Origin: Candidatus Delongbacteria bacterium
Lineage (GTDB): Bacteria > CAIWAD01
Reading direction: 5' to 3'
Length of the DNA: 39,417 nt
Assembly (NCBI GenBank): GCA_041675285.1
Contig: JBAYTZ010000024.1
Span: forward strand, 1 to 39,417
The notes beneath the pieces were generated by a model. That model was not told where the DNA came from and searched no databases. It worked only from the letters and a program-made list of their open reading frames with translations. Shown here piece after piece: positions 15,158-24,800 of this stretch (positions within the stretch are counted from its first letter, which is position 1; every line of letters starts with the position of its first letter). The translations under genes and the position numbers were made by a program.

Positions 15158-18100
15158 CTACTTCAGCTCGTCCGCGACGGGCAGCAGCGGCCGCTGGACG
15201 AAGTTCGCCGGCGTCTGCCGCAGGGTCGAGGCGTCCGGCAGCGGCAGCTCGGGATGGCTATCGGCCAGCAGCAGGCCGTCCGTGTCCACGGCGGCAACCC
15301 GCACGAAGGCGCGCTCCAGCATCCCCACGTTGTGGAAGTAGAGGTTGACGTTCGTCTGCGTGCCGATGTTGGCCGCGTCGGGGGCGACCATCGGCCACTC
15401 GTTGTCGTAGTAGACCAGGTAGTGGTCCACGCTGATCGGGTTGCCGTCCGTGCCCACGGTGACCGGGTTGAAGGTCAGGTTCATGATCGCCTGCTGGGGC
15501 GGCCCGATGCTGAAGTCCACGGGCGTGAAGCTCACCACCAGCGGGGTCACCGGCCGGCGCGAGGCCACTGTGAAGACCGCCCAGACCGTCTCCGGGGAGT
15601 TGTAGAGATCGTGGGTCACGTTGGCCGTGCCGCGGTAGGTGCCGGCGCTCAGACCCGTGGGGTTGAAGTACCAGTCCGTCGTGATGGAGTTCAGGGCCCC
15701 GATGCTGCCGTTGAAGGGCGTCATGCTGAGCCAGGGCAGCCCGTCGCTGGTGGAGTGGTCGATGCTGCCGAACAGGGCGCCGTTGCGGTACTGGAGGTGG
15801 TCAATCGAACTGAAGCCGTAAGGGACGCCGTAGCCGCGCACGGTCTGCTTGGCGCGTTTCCAGCCCCAGGCCACTAGGTTCTCGATGCTCTCGCCCAGTG
15901 TGCAGTCGAAGTAGAGTTCGGAGTGCTCCATGGGCGAGCCGTAGAGCACCAGGCCGCGTTCGGCATTGTAGAGCATGACCGCCTGGTTGCTGCCGCAGTC
16001 GGTGGTGGCCAGGGTGGTGTAGCCGCCCGGGATGCCGCTGTAGACGTAGTGCACGGCGTTGTTGCCGGGCGCGTCGGCGCCCACGCCGGTCACCAGGATG
16101 TTGCTGGTGGGATGGGCCACCGGGCACAGCTGCCAGGTCTGGGTGATGCCGTCCAGGATCACGTCGCCGTCGCCCGAGCTGTTGTTGATCTGCGAACTGA
16201 GGATCAGCACGCCGCCTTCCTCGTTGAACGCGTCCAGGGCGGGCAGGGCGTCGCGCACGTTGTTGTAGGCCGTGCTGCTGGTCTGGCTGGGCACGATGAC
16301 CAGGCCGTAGTCGCCCAGGTCCGTGGTGGCCAGGCTGGCGGTGGTCAGCACCGTGTAGGCGATGCCCTGGGCGTCCAGCTGGTCCTGCCACTCGGTGGAA
16401 CCCCAGGGATCGGAATCCTTGACCAGGGCCACTGCAGGCAGGGTGGAGGGGTAGATCCCGAAGCGGAAGGCCGAGACGCTGAACTTCAGGTCGTAGGCGC
16501 AGGGCGTCGCCAGATCGGCGGACCCGTTCTTGACCACCACCAGCGCGTAGTAGCCGGACGTGGCGAAGACTTCGGTGATGGACTCATCATTGGTGCCGAT
16601 GTCCGCGCTGTAATCCAGGAAGTCGGTGCGGGAGCCGAACCCCAGGGTCTCGTTGTAGAGATAGAGGTTCAGGTCCACGTCCTGCTCGCTGGTCAGGTGC
16701 ATGTTCCAACTGAGGCCCAGGTCGGCGGAGGAGACGTAGAACTCGACGATGTCGAGGATCTGGTTGGCGGCCAGTTCGCCGCAGATGCGCGTGCCGTCGA
16801 CCTTGGAGACCGTGCGGCTGTTGACGCGGTTCACCCGCACATTGGCGCTTTCGTTGTCGAAGTTGGTCACCCCGACCTCGTAGGTGCCGCCCGAGCCCAC
16901 GTTGTTGTGGTTCACAAGCACCCAGTCCGGCTGGCCGCTGCCGTAGGAGGAGGTGGCCAGGGTGGTGGAGAAGCCAACGGTGGAGCCCGTGTAGCCCTCG
17001 TGCAGGTTGACGTCGTAGTCCGCCGTGGTGTTGGTGGACTGGATGGCCACGGCCGACCACCAGCTGCTGCCCGTGAAGGTGAACCCGTCGCAGTTGGGAT
17101 AGGTGTAGGTGCTGCTCATCATGTCCGGCGGCTCGCTGCGGCTCACGCTGGCGTCCGGGCTGAGGACGTAGGGCGACCAGATCCACTGCCGGTAGTCCAG
17201 GTTGTCCGTCTCGCTGGTTTCGCAGACCTCGTCGGCCCAGTCCAGCGCGGAGTGCAGGGAGTGGCGGCCGCCACGGACGGTGATCGGCCCGAAGTTGTTG
17301 TAGTAGAGCGAGCCCACCCAGTTGATGCCCCAGCCGTAGTTGTAGTTCCAGAAGTGGACGTCGTCCAGGTAGAGGCGGTTGTGGATGAAGGGGAAGGTGG
17401 CGTTGCTGTTGGCCTGGCGCGTGGCCGCGTTCAGGTAGGTCGAGTTCGAGTTGCCCGGCAGGGTGCTGGTCACCGGTGCGCTGCCGCTGTTGGCGCCCGT
17501 GGTGTTGCGCGGCACCAGCGCGTTGCTCCAGCCCGCCGGCGTGGGGGAGTCGAAGTCCGCCGCGTTGAAGGCGGACTCGCCCCAGCGGCCGCCCGTGAGC
17601 GTGGCCAGGATCCGGCTGCGCTGGTTGGCGCTGAAGAAGTCGCGGCAGGTCTTGCGGCTGTAGCTCATGATGTTGGTCGGGTTGGGATTGTAGCTGCGCG
17701 TCAGGCCGGAGCAGAAGATGGTCTCCGAGCCCGTGTAGTTGCAGCCGGTATCCACATTGCTGGTGCCGAGGCCGGGATCGGCGGGCGTGTCACACAGGCC
17801 GTCGCCGGCGGTGCCGCAGTTGCTGCCGTTGGGGCACTCCGAGCCGTTGGCCGTCTCGTGCGTGTGCAACAGGTCGAAGTAGTGCCCGACCTCGTGGGGG
17901 AAGGTGCTGGGGTTGCTGGCCAGGCCCACGCAGCTGTTGCTGAAGGTGATGCCCTGGTCCGAGCTCCAGGTGAAGGAGGACATGCCGCACCAGCCGTCGT
18001 CGTCGTTGACGAAGTAGCAGTCGATGGCGTGGGTGTGGTTGTTGATCGCCTTGAGCGCGCTGCGCTCGGCGTCGCTGTCGATGTTGTAGTAGGTGCTGTT

Positions 18101-18439
18101 GTTGATGGTGTCCTGGTCGAACACGACGAAGCAGATGTTCATCCCGGCGTAGGCGTCGGCCAGGTCCAGCATGGCCTGATCCAGCTGGGACTGCGCGATG
18201 CCGCCCGTGCCGGCGGTGGTGCGCACGACGTGGAAGAAGAGGTTGACGTTGTAGGTGGCCTGGGTGCGCGAGGCGTCGAATTCATAGGCGCCCGCGGCCA
18301 GGTTCGCCTGGTACTGGACGAGATCTTCGGGGGTCAATTCCAGGCCGCAGGTGGGCTTGCCACCCTCCATGCTGTCGGCCAACGCGGGCCGGAACGCGGC
18401 CAGCAGGGCCACGAGCAGGAACAAGCTCCAACGCTTCAT
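15158..18439 (-). CDS. Secreted M43-type (pappalysin-like) metalloprotease, copy A
   Basis: 1093 residues with a signal peptide (cleavage probably after ...FRPALA, residue 21). The catalytic domain (about 60-285) has the metzincin motif HEVGHYFDLLH (182-192) followed by THE and the Met-turn NIMSYS (256-261), with Cys-rich loops in between. Asp stands where the classical metzincin Gly is. Then come a CARDB-like beta domain (about 365-430, ending ETSETDNLDY), a PPC-like domain (about 545-650), and an alpha/beta domain resembling glutamine-amidotransferase/DUF4350 folds (about 660-870, GLVIVPSQTSS...GGVLILSSQ). C-terminal Ig-like beta domains complete it. Its start overlaps the stop of the coiled-coil gene (ATGA). 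A close paralogue lies at 21814-25062. The substrate is unknown. No YPNPFNP sorting domain is seen. Confidence 0.8.
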   Translation of the reverse strand: MKRWSLFLLVALLAAFRPALADSMEGGKPTCGLELTPEDLVQYQANLAAGAYEFDASRTQATYNVNLFFHVVRTTAGTGGIAQSQLDQAMLDLADAYAGMNICFVVFDQDTINNSTYYNIDSDAERSALKAINNHTHAIDCYFVNDDDGWCGMSSFTWSSDQGITFSNSCVGLASNPSTFPHEVGHYFDLLHTHETANGSECPNGSNCGTAGDGLCDTPADPGLGTSNVDTGCNYTGSETIFCSGLTRSYNPNPTNIMSYSRKTCRDFFSANQRSRILATLTGGRWGESAFNAADFDSPTPAGWSNALVPRNTTGANSGSAPVTSTLPGNSNSTYLNAATRQANSNATFPFIHNRLYLDDVHFWNYNYGWGINWVGSLYYNNFGPITVRGGRHSLHSALDWADEVCETSETDNLDYRQWIWSPYVLSPDASVSRSEPPDMMSSTYTYPNCDGFTFTGSSWWSAVAIQSTNTTADYDVNLHEGYTGSTVGFSTTLATSSYGSGQPDWVLVNHNNVGSGGTYEVGVTNFDNESANVRVNRVNSRTVSKVDGTRICGELAANQILDIVEFYVSSADLGLSWNMHLTSEQDVDLNLYLYNETLGFGSRTDFLDYSADIGTNDESITEVFATSGYYALVVVKNGSADLATPCAYDLKFSVSAFRFGIYPSTLPAVALVKDSDPWGSTEWQDQLDAQGIAYTVLTTASLATTDLGDYGLVIVPSQTSSTAYNNVRDALPALDAFNEEGGVLILSSQINNSSGDGDVILDGITQTWQLCPVAHPTSNILVTGVGADAPGNNAVHYVYSGIPGGYTTLATTDCGSNQAVMLYNAERGLVLYGSPMEHSELYFDCTLGESIENLVAWGWKRAKQTVRGYGVPYGFSSIDHLQYRNGALFGSIDHSTSDGLPWLSMTPFNGSIGALNSITTDWYFNPTGLSAGTYRGTANVTHDLYNSPETVWAVFTVASRRPVTPLVVSFTPVDFSIGPPQQAIMNLTFNPVTVGTDGNPISVDHYLVYYDNEWPMVAPDAANIGTQTNVNLYFHNVGMLERAFVRVAAVDTDGLLLADSHPELPLPDASTLRQTPANFVQRPLLPVADELK

Positions 18440-18921
18440 CGGGAACCCCCTTCCGTGCTGGACGGCGCGGCGGGATCGGCCGGTGTGGGCGTGGTCTCCG
18501 CGGCGCGGGCCGCGCGCTCCTGGGCCGCCAGCTTGTCTTCCAGGCTGACCAGGCGGGGCTGGAACGATTCGGAGCGGACGGGGTTGCGCAGCTCGGCCAG
18601 CCGGGATTCGGCCAGTTCGGCTTCCTCGGTGCGACCCGCCAGCCGGCAGGTCTCGGCCAGCAGTTCCAGCCGCCGCAGCTCGTGCTGCTGCTTGAGCTCG
18701 ATGATCTGCCGTTGCAGGCCCTCCGGATCGGCGGCCGTGGCGGCCTGGCTCTCCAGGGCTTCCAAGGCGGCCCGCTGGTCCCGGGCCAGGGCCTGGGTGG
18801 GCGTGGCGACGCGCTCCGGCCGTCCGCCGTCCGCCGCTCCGGCGGATTCGAGCGCAGGCTCGCCGCTGGCCCAGGCCGCCGCTGCCGCCAGCAGCAGGGT
18901 GGTGGTCAACAATCGTCTCAT
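18436..18921 (-). CDS. Small secreted coiled-coil protein, partner of protease copy A
   Basis: 161 residues from the ATG at 18921, chosen because GAGGAA precedes it and a signal peptide (MRRLLTTTLLLAAAAAWASG) follows directly. The longer frame upstream is low-complexity. The middle (about 45-110) is a charged helix with heptad-like spacing (LQRQIIELKQQHELRRLELL, then AETCRLAGRTEEAELAE). The end is Pro/Ala/Thr-rich. The stop overlaps the protease start by four bases, which implies coupled synthesis. The same arrangement with a recognisably related protein is found before protease copy B. I do not recognise the family; a chaperone, inhibitor or scaffold role for the protease is only inferred. 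Confidence 0.7.
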   Translation of the reverse strand: MRRLLTTTLLLAAAAAWASGEPALESAGAADGGRPERVATPTQALARDQRAALEALESQAATAADPEGLQRQIIELKQQHELRRLELLAETCRLAGRTEEAELAESRLAELRNPVRSESFQPRLVSLEDKLAAQERAARAAETTPTPADPAAPSSTEGGSR

Positions 18922-19277
18922 GGTTCCTCTTCCTCCCGATTCGCTGGCGGACCGTCCGCCTGGTTGGCTGGGTTGCTGTCCGCCCGCTGTCGTTCCTTTG
19001 GAACGCGGCCAGACGAGCGGTTCACGCCCGACGCCGCGCGGGCGTCCCGGCACCGGTCGAATCCTGGCTTGTCTGCGGGTGGTCGAGCTGTGTGGATTCG
19101 GGTTGGGGTCCCCGGAATCGGGCGGAAGTCTAGCGAGGGATAGGATGCAAAACAAGACCGATTCGGTCTATGATTCGTGTTTGTTTTAACAGCCGGTACG
19201 GCAGCCTCGGTACGGATTGAACGCTGAGCGGTCCGGGTTGCGCTGCCGTACTTTCTAGAAAAGCGGAGGACCTACTG
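18922..19277. promoter_or_regulatory. Divergent intergenic region with two inverted repeats
   Basis: This 356-bp spacer lies between the minus-strand coiled-coil gene and the plus-strand gene at 19278. I see no gene in it. It contains AAAACAA (19149-19155)...TTGTTTT (19181-19187) around GACCGA-T-TCGGTC (19156-19168), in a locally AT-rich patch that could hold the divergent promoters. It also contains GTACGGCAGC (19196-19205) and GCTGCCGTAC (19242-19251), a perfect 10-bp inverted repeat in the leader of the downstream gene. Confidence 0.5.
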
Positions 19278-20249
19278 ATGCAGCACAGAACGTGTTTCCT
19301 GGCCCTGCTGGTTCTGACGAGCCTGTTGTCAGCGGCCCCGGGCTGGGGCGCCGCGCAGACCGCGAGCGTGCTGGCGCCCGTGGACAGCCTGGAGGATCCG
19401 CAGCTGGACGAGTCCTCGGGCCTGGTGCGCAGCCTGCGTCTGCCCGGGGTGTTCTGGACCCACAACGACAGCGGGGACGAGGCGCGCTTGTTCGCCGTGG
19501 ACAGCAGCGGCGCGACCCTCAAGCCCGCCTGGGCCGAGGACTACCGCGGACTGCGGCTGCTCGAGGCGGCCAACCACGACTGGGAGGATCTGGCCCAGGA
19601 CGGCGAGGGCAACCTGATCGTGGCGGACCTGGGCAACAACGGCAGCGCCCGGCGGGATCTGGCCGTCTACGTGCTGCCCGAGCCGGATCCCCGCGCGGTG
19701 GAGGCCGTGCGCGCCGTGACGCGCATCCTGGTGGCCTATCCGGACCAGTGCGAGTTCCCGCCCAAAGAGCGCAATTTCGACTGCGAGGCGGTCTTCTTCG
19801 CCCGGGGCGCGCTGCACGTGCTGACCAAACACCGCAGCGACACCCACACGCGGCTCTACCGGCTGGACGCCCCCGCCGGCCAGCCGCCGCGGACGGACCG
19901 GCCCTGGCACGAGGCCTTCCGCCCGGATCGTGTCCACGCGCTGACCTTCCTGGGCGAGGCGGACGTGGCGGGGCTCTCGAGCGAGGTGGCGGGTCTGGTG
20001 ACCGCGGCGGACGCCGACCTGGACGGCAGGCGGCTGGTCATCCTCAGCTACACGGGGCTGTTTCTGGTGGAAAACGATCCGGGCGGCCCCGCGCTGCGCA
20101 CGGGCAACCTGCTGGCGGGCCGCTGGCGCTGGCTGCCCATCGCAGCCGAGCAGTGCGAGGCCGTGGCCCTGGACGGCGGGCGGGTCTGGATCACGAACGA
20201 GCAGCGCGGGCTGTTTCGCGTGGAGCTGGATCAGTTGCAGGCGCGCTGA
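19278..20249 (+). CDS. Secreted beta-propeller-like protein of unknown function
   Basis: 323 residues with a signal peptide (MQHRTCFLALLVLTSLLSA...). The sequence has propeller-like strands and the motifs LDESSGLVRS, VFWTHNDSGDEARLFAVD, ANHDWEDLAQDGEGNLIVAD, LGNNGSARRDLAVYVLPEPDP, FDCEAVFF and AEQCEAVAL. I have seen this 'ESSGL..HNDSGD...DWEDLA...ADxGNN' pattern in hypothetical exported proteins, but no activity is known to me. GGAGGA precedes the ATG. The gene stands alone between the two minus-strand protease modules. Its last 19 bp overlap tail to tail with the phosphatase gene. Confidence 0.7.
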   Translation: MQHRTCFLALLVLTSLLSAAPGWGAAQTASVLAPVDSLEDPQLDESSGLVRSLRLPGVFWTHNDSGDEARLFAVDSSGATLKPAWAEDYRGLRLLEAANHDWEDLAQDGEGNLIVADLGNNGSARRDLAVYVLPEPDPRAVEAVRAVTRILVAYPDQCEFPPKERNFDCEAVFFARGALHVLTKHRSDTHTRLYRLDAPAGQPPRTDRPWHEAFRPDRVHALTFLGEADVAGLSSEVAGLVTAADADLDGRRLVILSYTGLFLVENDPGGPALRTGNLLAGRWRWLPIAAEQCEAVALDGGRVWITNEQRGLFRVELDQLQAR

Positions 20250-21583
20250 GCGCTCTCCAGCCGCAGGGCCAGCAGGGTGAGGTCGTCGGTCTGGGGCTCC
20301 GTCCCGGAGAAGGCGTCCACGGCGCCGAACACGCGCTCCAGCAGCCGGTCCAGTTCCGGCGCGTGCTCCAGCAGCAGGTCGTGGAAGCGCTGGTCGCCGA
20401 ACTCCTCCTCGGCGGCGTTGCGGGCTTCGGTGACGCCGTCGGAGAAGACCACCAGCACCTGGCCGGGCTCAAGACGGATCCGGCCCACCTGGAAATCCAG
20501 CTCGGCGAAGGCTCCCAGCAGCGCCCCGCCGATGGCCAGTTCGCGGATCTCGCGTTGCCCGGGGTCGACGACTAGGGGCGGGTTGTGCCCCGCATTGACG
20601 AAGGCCAGTTCCCCGCTGGCGGGGTCCAGGATGGCGCAGAACAGCGTGGTGAAGCGCCCCGTCGGTGTGTCACGGACCAGGGAGCGGTTGACCCGGGCGA
20701 TGATCTCGTCCAGGTCCAGGTCGTACTCCAGGTGCGTGCGCAGCGCCGCGCGCAGCGTGCACATGAGCAGGGCGGCCGCCGGACCCTTGCCGCAGACGTC
20801 CCCCAACGCCACCACCACGCGGCCGTCCGCCAGCCGGAAGTGGTCGTAGTAGTCGCCGCCCACGGAACCCGCGGGCCGGCTTCCCCCGATGATCGTCAGC
20901 CCGTCCCCGCGCCAGGGCGGTGGCCAGAGTCCGGACTGGATCTCCTGCGCCAGCCGCAGCTGCTCCTCCAGGCGCGTGCGCTCCAGCGTGTCGCGGTGCA
21001 GGCGTTCGCGCTCCAGGGCCAGGGCGGCCTGGTCGGACAGGCAGGCGAGCAGCTCGAGATCCTCCTCGTTGTAGGGCCGGGCCCGTCGGTTGAGCGCCTG
21101 GAGGACGCCGATGACCAGACCGTCGGGGCGGCGGATGGGAACGCAGACCAGGTTGCGGGTGACGAAATCGCCGGCCAGGTCGCCGAAGAAGCGCGGGTCG
21201 CGGGCGGGATCGTTGATCAACAGGGCGCGGCCCTCCCGGGCCACCCAGCCGCAGATTCCCTGGCCCGCCGGGATGCGCACGCCCTCGAGCTGGCCGCGGG
21301 CCGGACCCGTGGGGAGCTGCAGCAGCAGGTCGCCGATGGCGGCCTCCACCAGAAAGAGCGAGCTGGCCTCGCTCTCCAGGATGCGGGCGGTGGCGCTGAG
21401 GATGGATTCCAGCAGGGGCCGGCTCTCCAGCCGGGAGTTGATCAACCCGAGCTGGCCGATCAGTTGGGCCAGTCGCGCCGGGTGGCAGTCCTCCAGTCGG
21501 GTGGAGGGAGGGGACGGGTGGAGCGCGCCCGCTGACGGGCCGGTGTAGGGGGACGCGAATTCCCGGGCGGATTCGGCGGACAT
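20231..21583 (-). CDS. GAF-domain PP2C/SpoIIE-type serine phosphatase
   Basis: 450 residues, cytoplasmic. A GAF domain covers about 45-195 (SLFLVEAAIGDLLLQ, GICGWVAREGRALLIND, NLVCVPIRRPDGLVIGVLQA). After a short helical linker comes a PP2C/SpoIIE phosphatase domain (about 230-445). It has the metal-binding motifs GGDYYD and LGDVCGKGPAAALLM, plus NAGHNPPL, FSDGVTEARN and TDDLTLLALRL. RsbU-type enzymes dephosphorylate anti-anti-sigma (STAS) proteins in partner-switching pathways in response to a ligand on the sensor domain. A STAS-like protein occurs at 605-961, but there is no kinase nearby and a link is speculative. The AGGAG before the ATG supports the start. Confidence 0.92.
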   Translation of the reverse strand: MSAESAREFASPYTGPSAGALHPSPPSTRLEDCHPARLAQLIGQLGLINSRLESRPLLESILSATARILESEASSLFLVEAAIGDLLLQLPTGPARGQLEGVRIPAGQGICGWVAREGRALLINDPARDPRFFGDLAGDFVTRNLVCVPIRRPDGLVIGVLQALNRRARPYNEEDLELLACLSDQAALALERERLHRDTLERTRLEEQLRLAQEIQSGLWPPPWRGDGLTIIGGSRPAGSVGGDYYDHFRLADGRVVVALGDVCGKGPAAALLMCTLRAALRTHLEYDLDLDEIIARVNRSLVRDTPTGRFTTLFCAILDPASGELAFVNAGHNPPLVVDPGQREIRELAIGGALLGAFAELDFQVGRIRLEPGQVLVVFSDGVTEARNAAEEEFGDQRFHDLLLEHAPELDRLLERVFGAVDAFSGTEPQTDDLTLLALRLESAQRACN

Positions 21584-21766
21584 GGCTGCTCCTGGTGACC
21601 GTTACCGAGAGTTTGAAACAACGAACTGTGTTTGATGAATAGAATTCGGGAAAACCTAGTTCGCGTTGCTGGCAGAATCAAGTGCTATGACCGGAATCGT
21701 GAATTGGATGGACGAACGAGGCGGAGTCGGGCCGGGGGCGCGCGGGCGGCGTGACGGCAAAAACGC

Positions 21767-21793
21767 ACGACGCCCCGCAGGACGGGGCGTCGT
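21767..21793 (-). terminator. Terminator for protease copy B
   Basis: On the minus strand ACGACGCCCCG, loop of five, CGGGGCGTCGT, then GCGTTTTTGCC. It lies about 20 bp after the stop of the copy B protease. Confidence 0.8.
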
Positions 21794-21813
21794 GGTGGCG
21801 GACGGTGGAGGAC

Positions 21814-24800
21814 TCAGCGCGGCTGGAGCAGCGCGGCCGGGGCCTGGCCCACGCGGGCCGGATCCGGCGGCGGCAGGTCGGGCCGGCTGTCGCCGAGCAG
21901 CAGGCCGTTGCTGTCCGTGGCGGTCACCCGCAGGAAGGCCCGCTCGTACATGCCCACGTTGCCGAAGTAGAGGTTCATGCTGGTCAGGGTCGTGGAGAAG
22001 ACCAGGGGCGAGCCCAGCCAAGGGTCTTCGTCGTAGTAGATGTTGTAGGCCTCCACTGTGATGGGCTGGCCGTCCGTGCCCGTGGTGACCGGCGTAATGG
22101 TCAGGTGCACGGTGGCGTTCCGCGGCGGTCCCAGGCTGAAGTCCACTGGGTAGAATTCGGCGATCAGCGGGATCAGCGGCTGGCGCGTGGCCAGGGTCAG
22201 CACGGCGTAGACCGTTTCCGGCGAATTGTACATGGAGTTCGTCACGCTGACCGTGCCGCGCTGGGTGCCGACAGGCTGGCCCGCCGGCAGGAAGCTGAAG
22301 CTCACCGGCACGCTGGTGACGATGGGAATGGTCCCGCTGGTGGGTGCGCTGCCCAACCAGCCCAGGCCCTCCGTGTTGGCCCAGGTGACGGAGCCGGCCA
22401 TCCCGGGATTGCGGTAATAGAGGCTGCGGTTCGTGCTCGGACTGATGGGCGTGCCGCTGAAGCGCACCGTCTGGCGTGCCCGCTTCCAGCCCCAGGCCAC
22501 CAGATTCTCGATGCTCTCGCCCAGACTGCCGTTGTAGTACTGCACGGAGTGTTCCAGCGGGGCGCCGCAGAGCACGATGCCGCGCGTGTCGTTGACAAGC
22601 AGGCAGGGCTGGCCGGTGCCGCAGTCCGTGGTGGCCAGCGTGGACCAGCCGGCGGGGATGGAGTCGAAGACGTAGTGGACGGCGCTGTTGCCCAGGGCCT
22701 CGGCGGCCACTCCGGTCATCAGGACGTGACCCGTTGGATGGGCCAGGGCACAGGTCTGCCAGGTCTGGGTGATGCCCTCCAGCCACGCGTCGCCGTCCCC
22801 CAGGCTGGAGGACGTGCAGGTGCTGAGGATGAGCACGCTGCCCGCGTTGTTGCAGGCCTCCAGCCGGGGCAGGGCCGCCACCACGTTGGAGTAGGAGGCG
22901 TCGTACACGGGCGAGGGCACGATGACGAGGCCGTAGGCGCTCAGGTCGTCCGTCAACAGGTTGGCCGTGCTGCGGATGACGGGCGTGATGCCCTGGGCGC
23001 TCAATTGGTCGGTCCACTCGGTGCCGCTCCAGGGGGCGTTGTCCTGGTAGACGGCCACGCCGGGTCCGCTGTTGGGATAGATGGTGAAGCGTGGCTCGTT
23101 CACCCGGAACTTCACGTCGTAGGCACACGCCAGCCCCAGATCCGCCGAGCCCTTCTTGGCCACCAGCAGCGCATACCAGCCCGCCTGGCCGAAGGTCACG
23201 GCAATGCTCTCGGTGGGGCCCACGTTGGTGCTGGCCGACAGGTAGCTGGTGCGCGTGCCGTACTCGGTCGTGCTGTTGTAGAGGAAGAGGTCCAGGTCGG
23301 CCGCCTGCTCGCTGCTCAGCGTCAGCAGCCAGGGGTGGAGCTGGTCGTCGGCACTCACGTAGAACTCGAGGATGTCGAGGATCTGGTTGGCGGCCAGGCT
23401 GCCGCCGGCGCGCGCGCCGTCGAACTTGCTCACTACGTGGGAGCCGCGCAGGTTGAGCCGGTAGTCGGCGCTCTCACCGTCGTAGTTCCAGATGCCGGCC
23501 TGGAAGGTGCCCCCGTAGCCCACCTGGTTGTGGTTGATGAGCGTCCAGTCCGGCGACCCGCTGCCCGCGCCGGAGTTGGCCAGATACGTGGTGAAGCCCG
23601 TCGTGGAGCCGGTGTAGTCGTCGTGCAGGCGGACGTCGTAGTCCGCCGTGGTGCCCAGCGGCTGGATGGCCACGGCGCTCCACCAGCTGACGCCGTTGAA
23701 CTGGTAGCCGTCGCAATTGGGATAGGCGTAAGTGGTGGTCATCTTCTCGGGCGGCGCCCCGTGGGCCAGGCTGGCGTCCGCGGCCAGCTCGCTGGGGGAC
23801 CAGTTCCACTGGCTGTAGTCGGTGTTGTCCGTCTCGGATGTCTCACAGACCTCGTCGTTCCAGTCCAGGGCCACGTGCAGCGAGTGCCGCCCGCCTCCCA
23901 CGGTTTGGGGCCCGAAGTCGTTGTAGTAGGCGGTGCCGCTCCAGGCCGACCCGCCGTAGCTGTACCACCAGATGTAGACGTTGTCGCGGTAGATGCGGCT
24001 GTGGATGAAGGGGAAGTGCGCGTTGCTGTTGGACTGGTGCGTGGCCATGTTCAGGTAGGTGTTGCCGCCACCGGGCAGGGTGGCCGTCACGGGCGTGCTG
24101 CCCGCGGTGCCGCCCGTGGTGCTGCGCGGCACCAGGGCGTTGGTCCAGCCGGCCGGCGTGGGCGCGTCGAAGTCCGGCGCGTTGAATCCCACCTCCGCCC
24201 AGCGCGGTCCGGTGAGGGTGGCCACGATGCGCGAGCGCTGGTTGGGGCTGAAGTAGGTCCGGCAGGTCTTGCGGCTGTAGCTCATGATGTTGGTCGGGTC
24301 CGGATCGTAGGCGCGCCAGGCGCTGTTGCAATAGATGGTCGCGCTGCCGGTGTAGACGCAGCTGGTGTTCACATTGTCCGTGCCCAGGCCCGGATCCGCG
24401 GGCGTGTCACAGAGCAGGTCGCCCGCTGCGCCGCAGTTGCTGCCGTCCGGGCACTCCGTGCCCGCCGCCGTCTCGTGGGTGTGCAGCAGGTCGAAGTAGT
24501 GGCCGATCTCGTGCGGGAAGGTGGAGGGGTTGCTGGCCACGCCCACGCAGTCATTGGCGAAAGAGACGGCCTGGTCCGCGCTCCAGGAGAAGGCGGAGAC
24601 GCCGCAGTAGCCCTCGTCGTAGTTGACGAAGTAGCAGTCCAGGGCGTTGGGCTGGTTGTTGATCGCCTTGAGCGCGCTGCGCTCTGTGCCGTTGTCGAGA
24701 TTGTAGTAGGTCGAGTTGTTGATGGTGTCCTGATAGGCCACGAAGAAGCAGATGTTGATCTCGTCGTACTCGGCGGCCAGATCGAGCAGGGCCTGATCCA

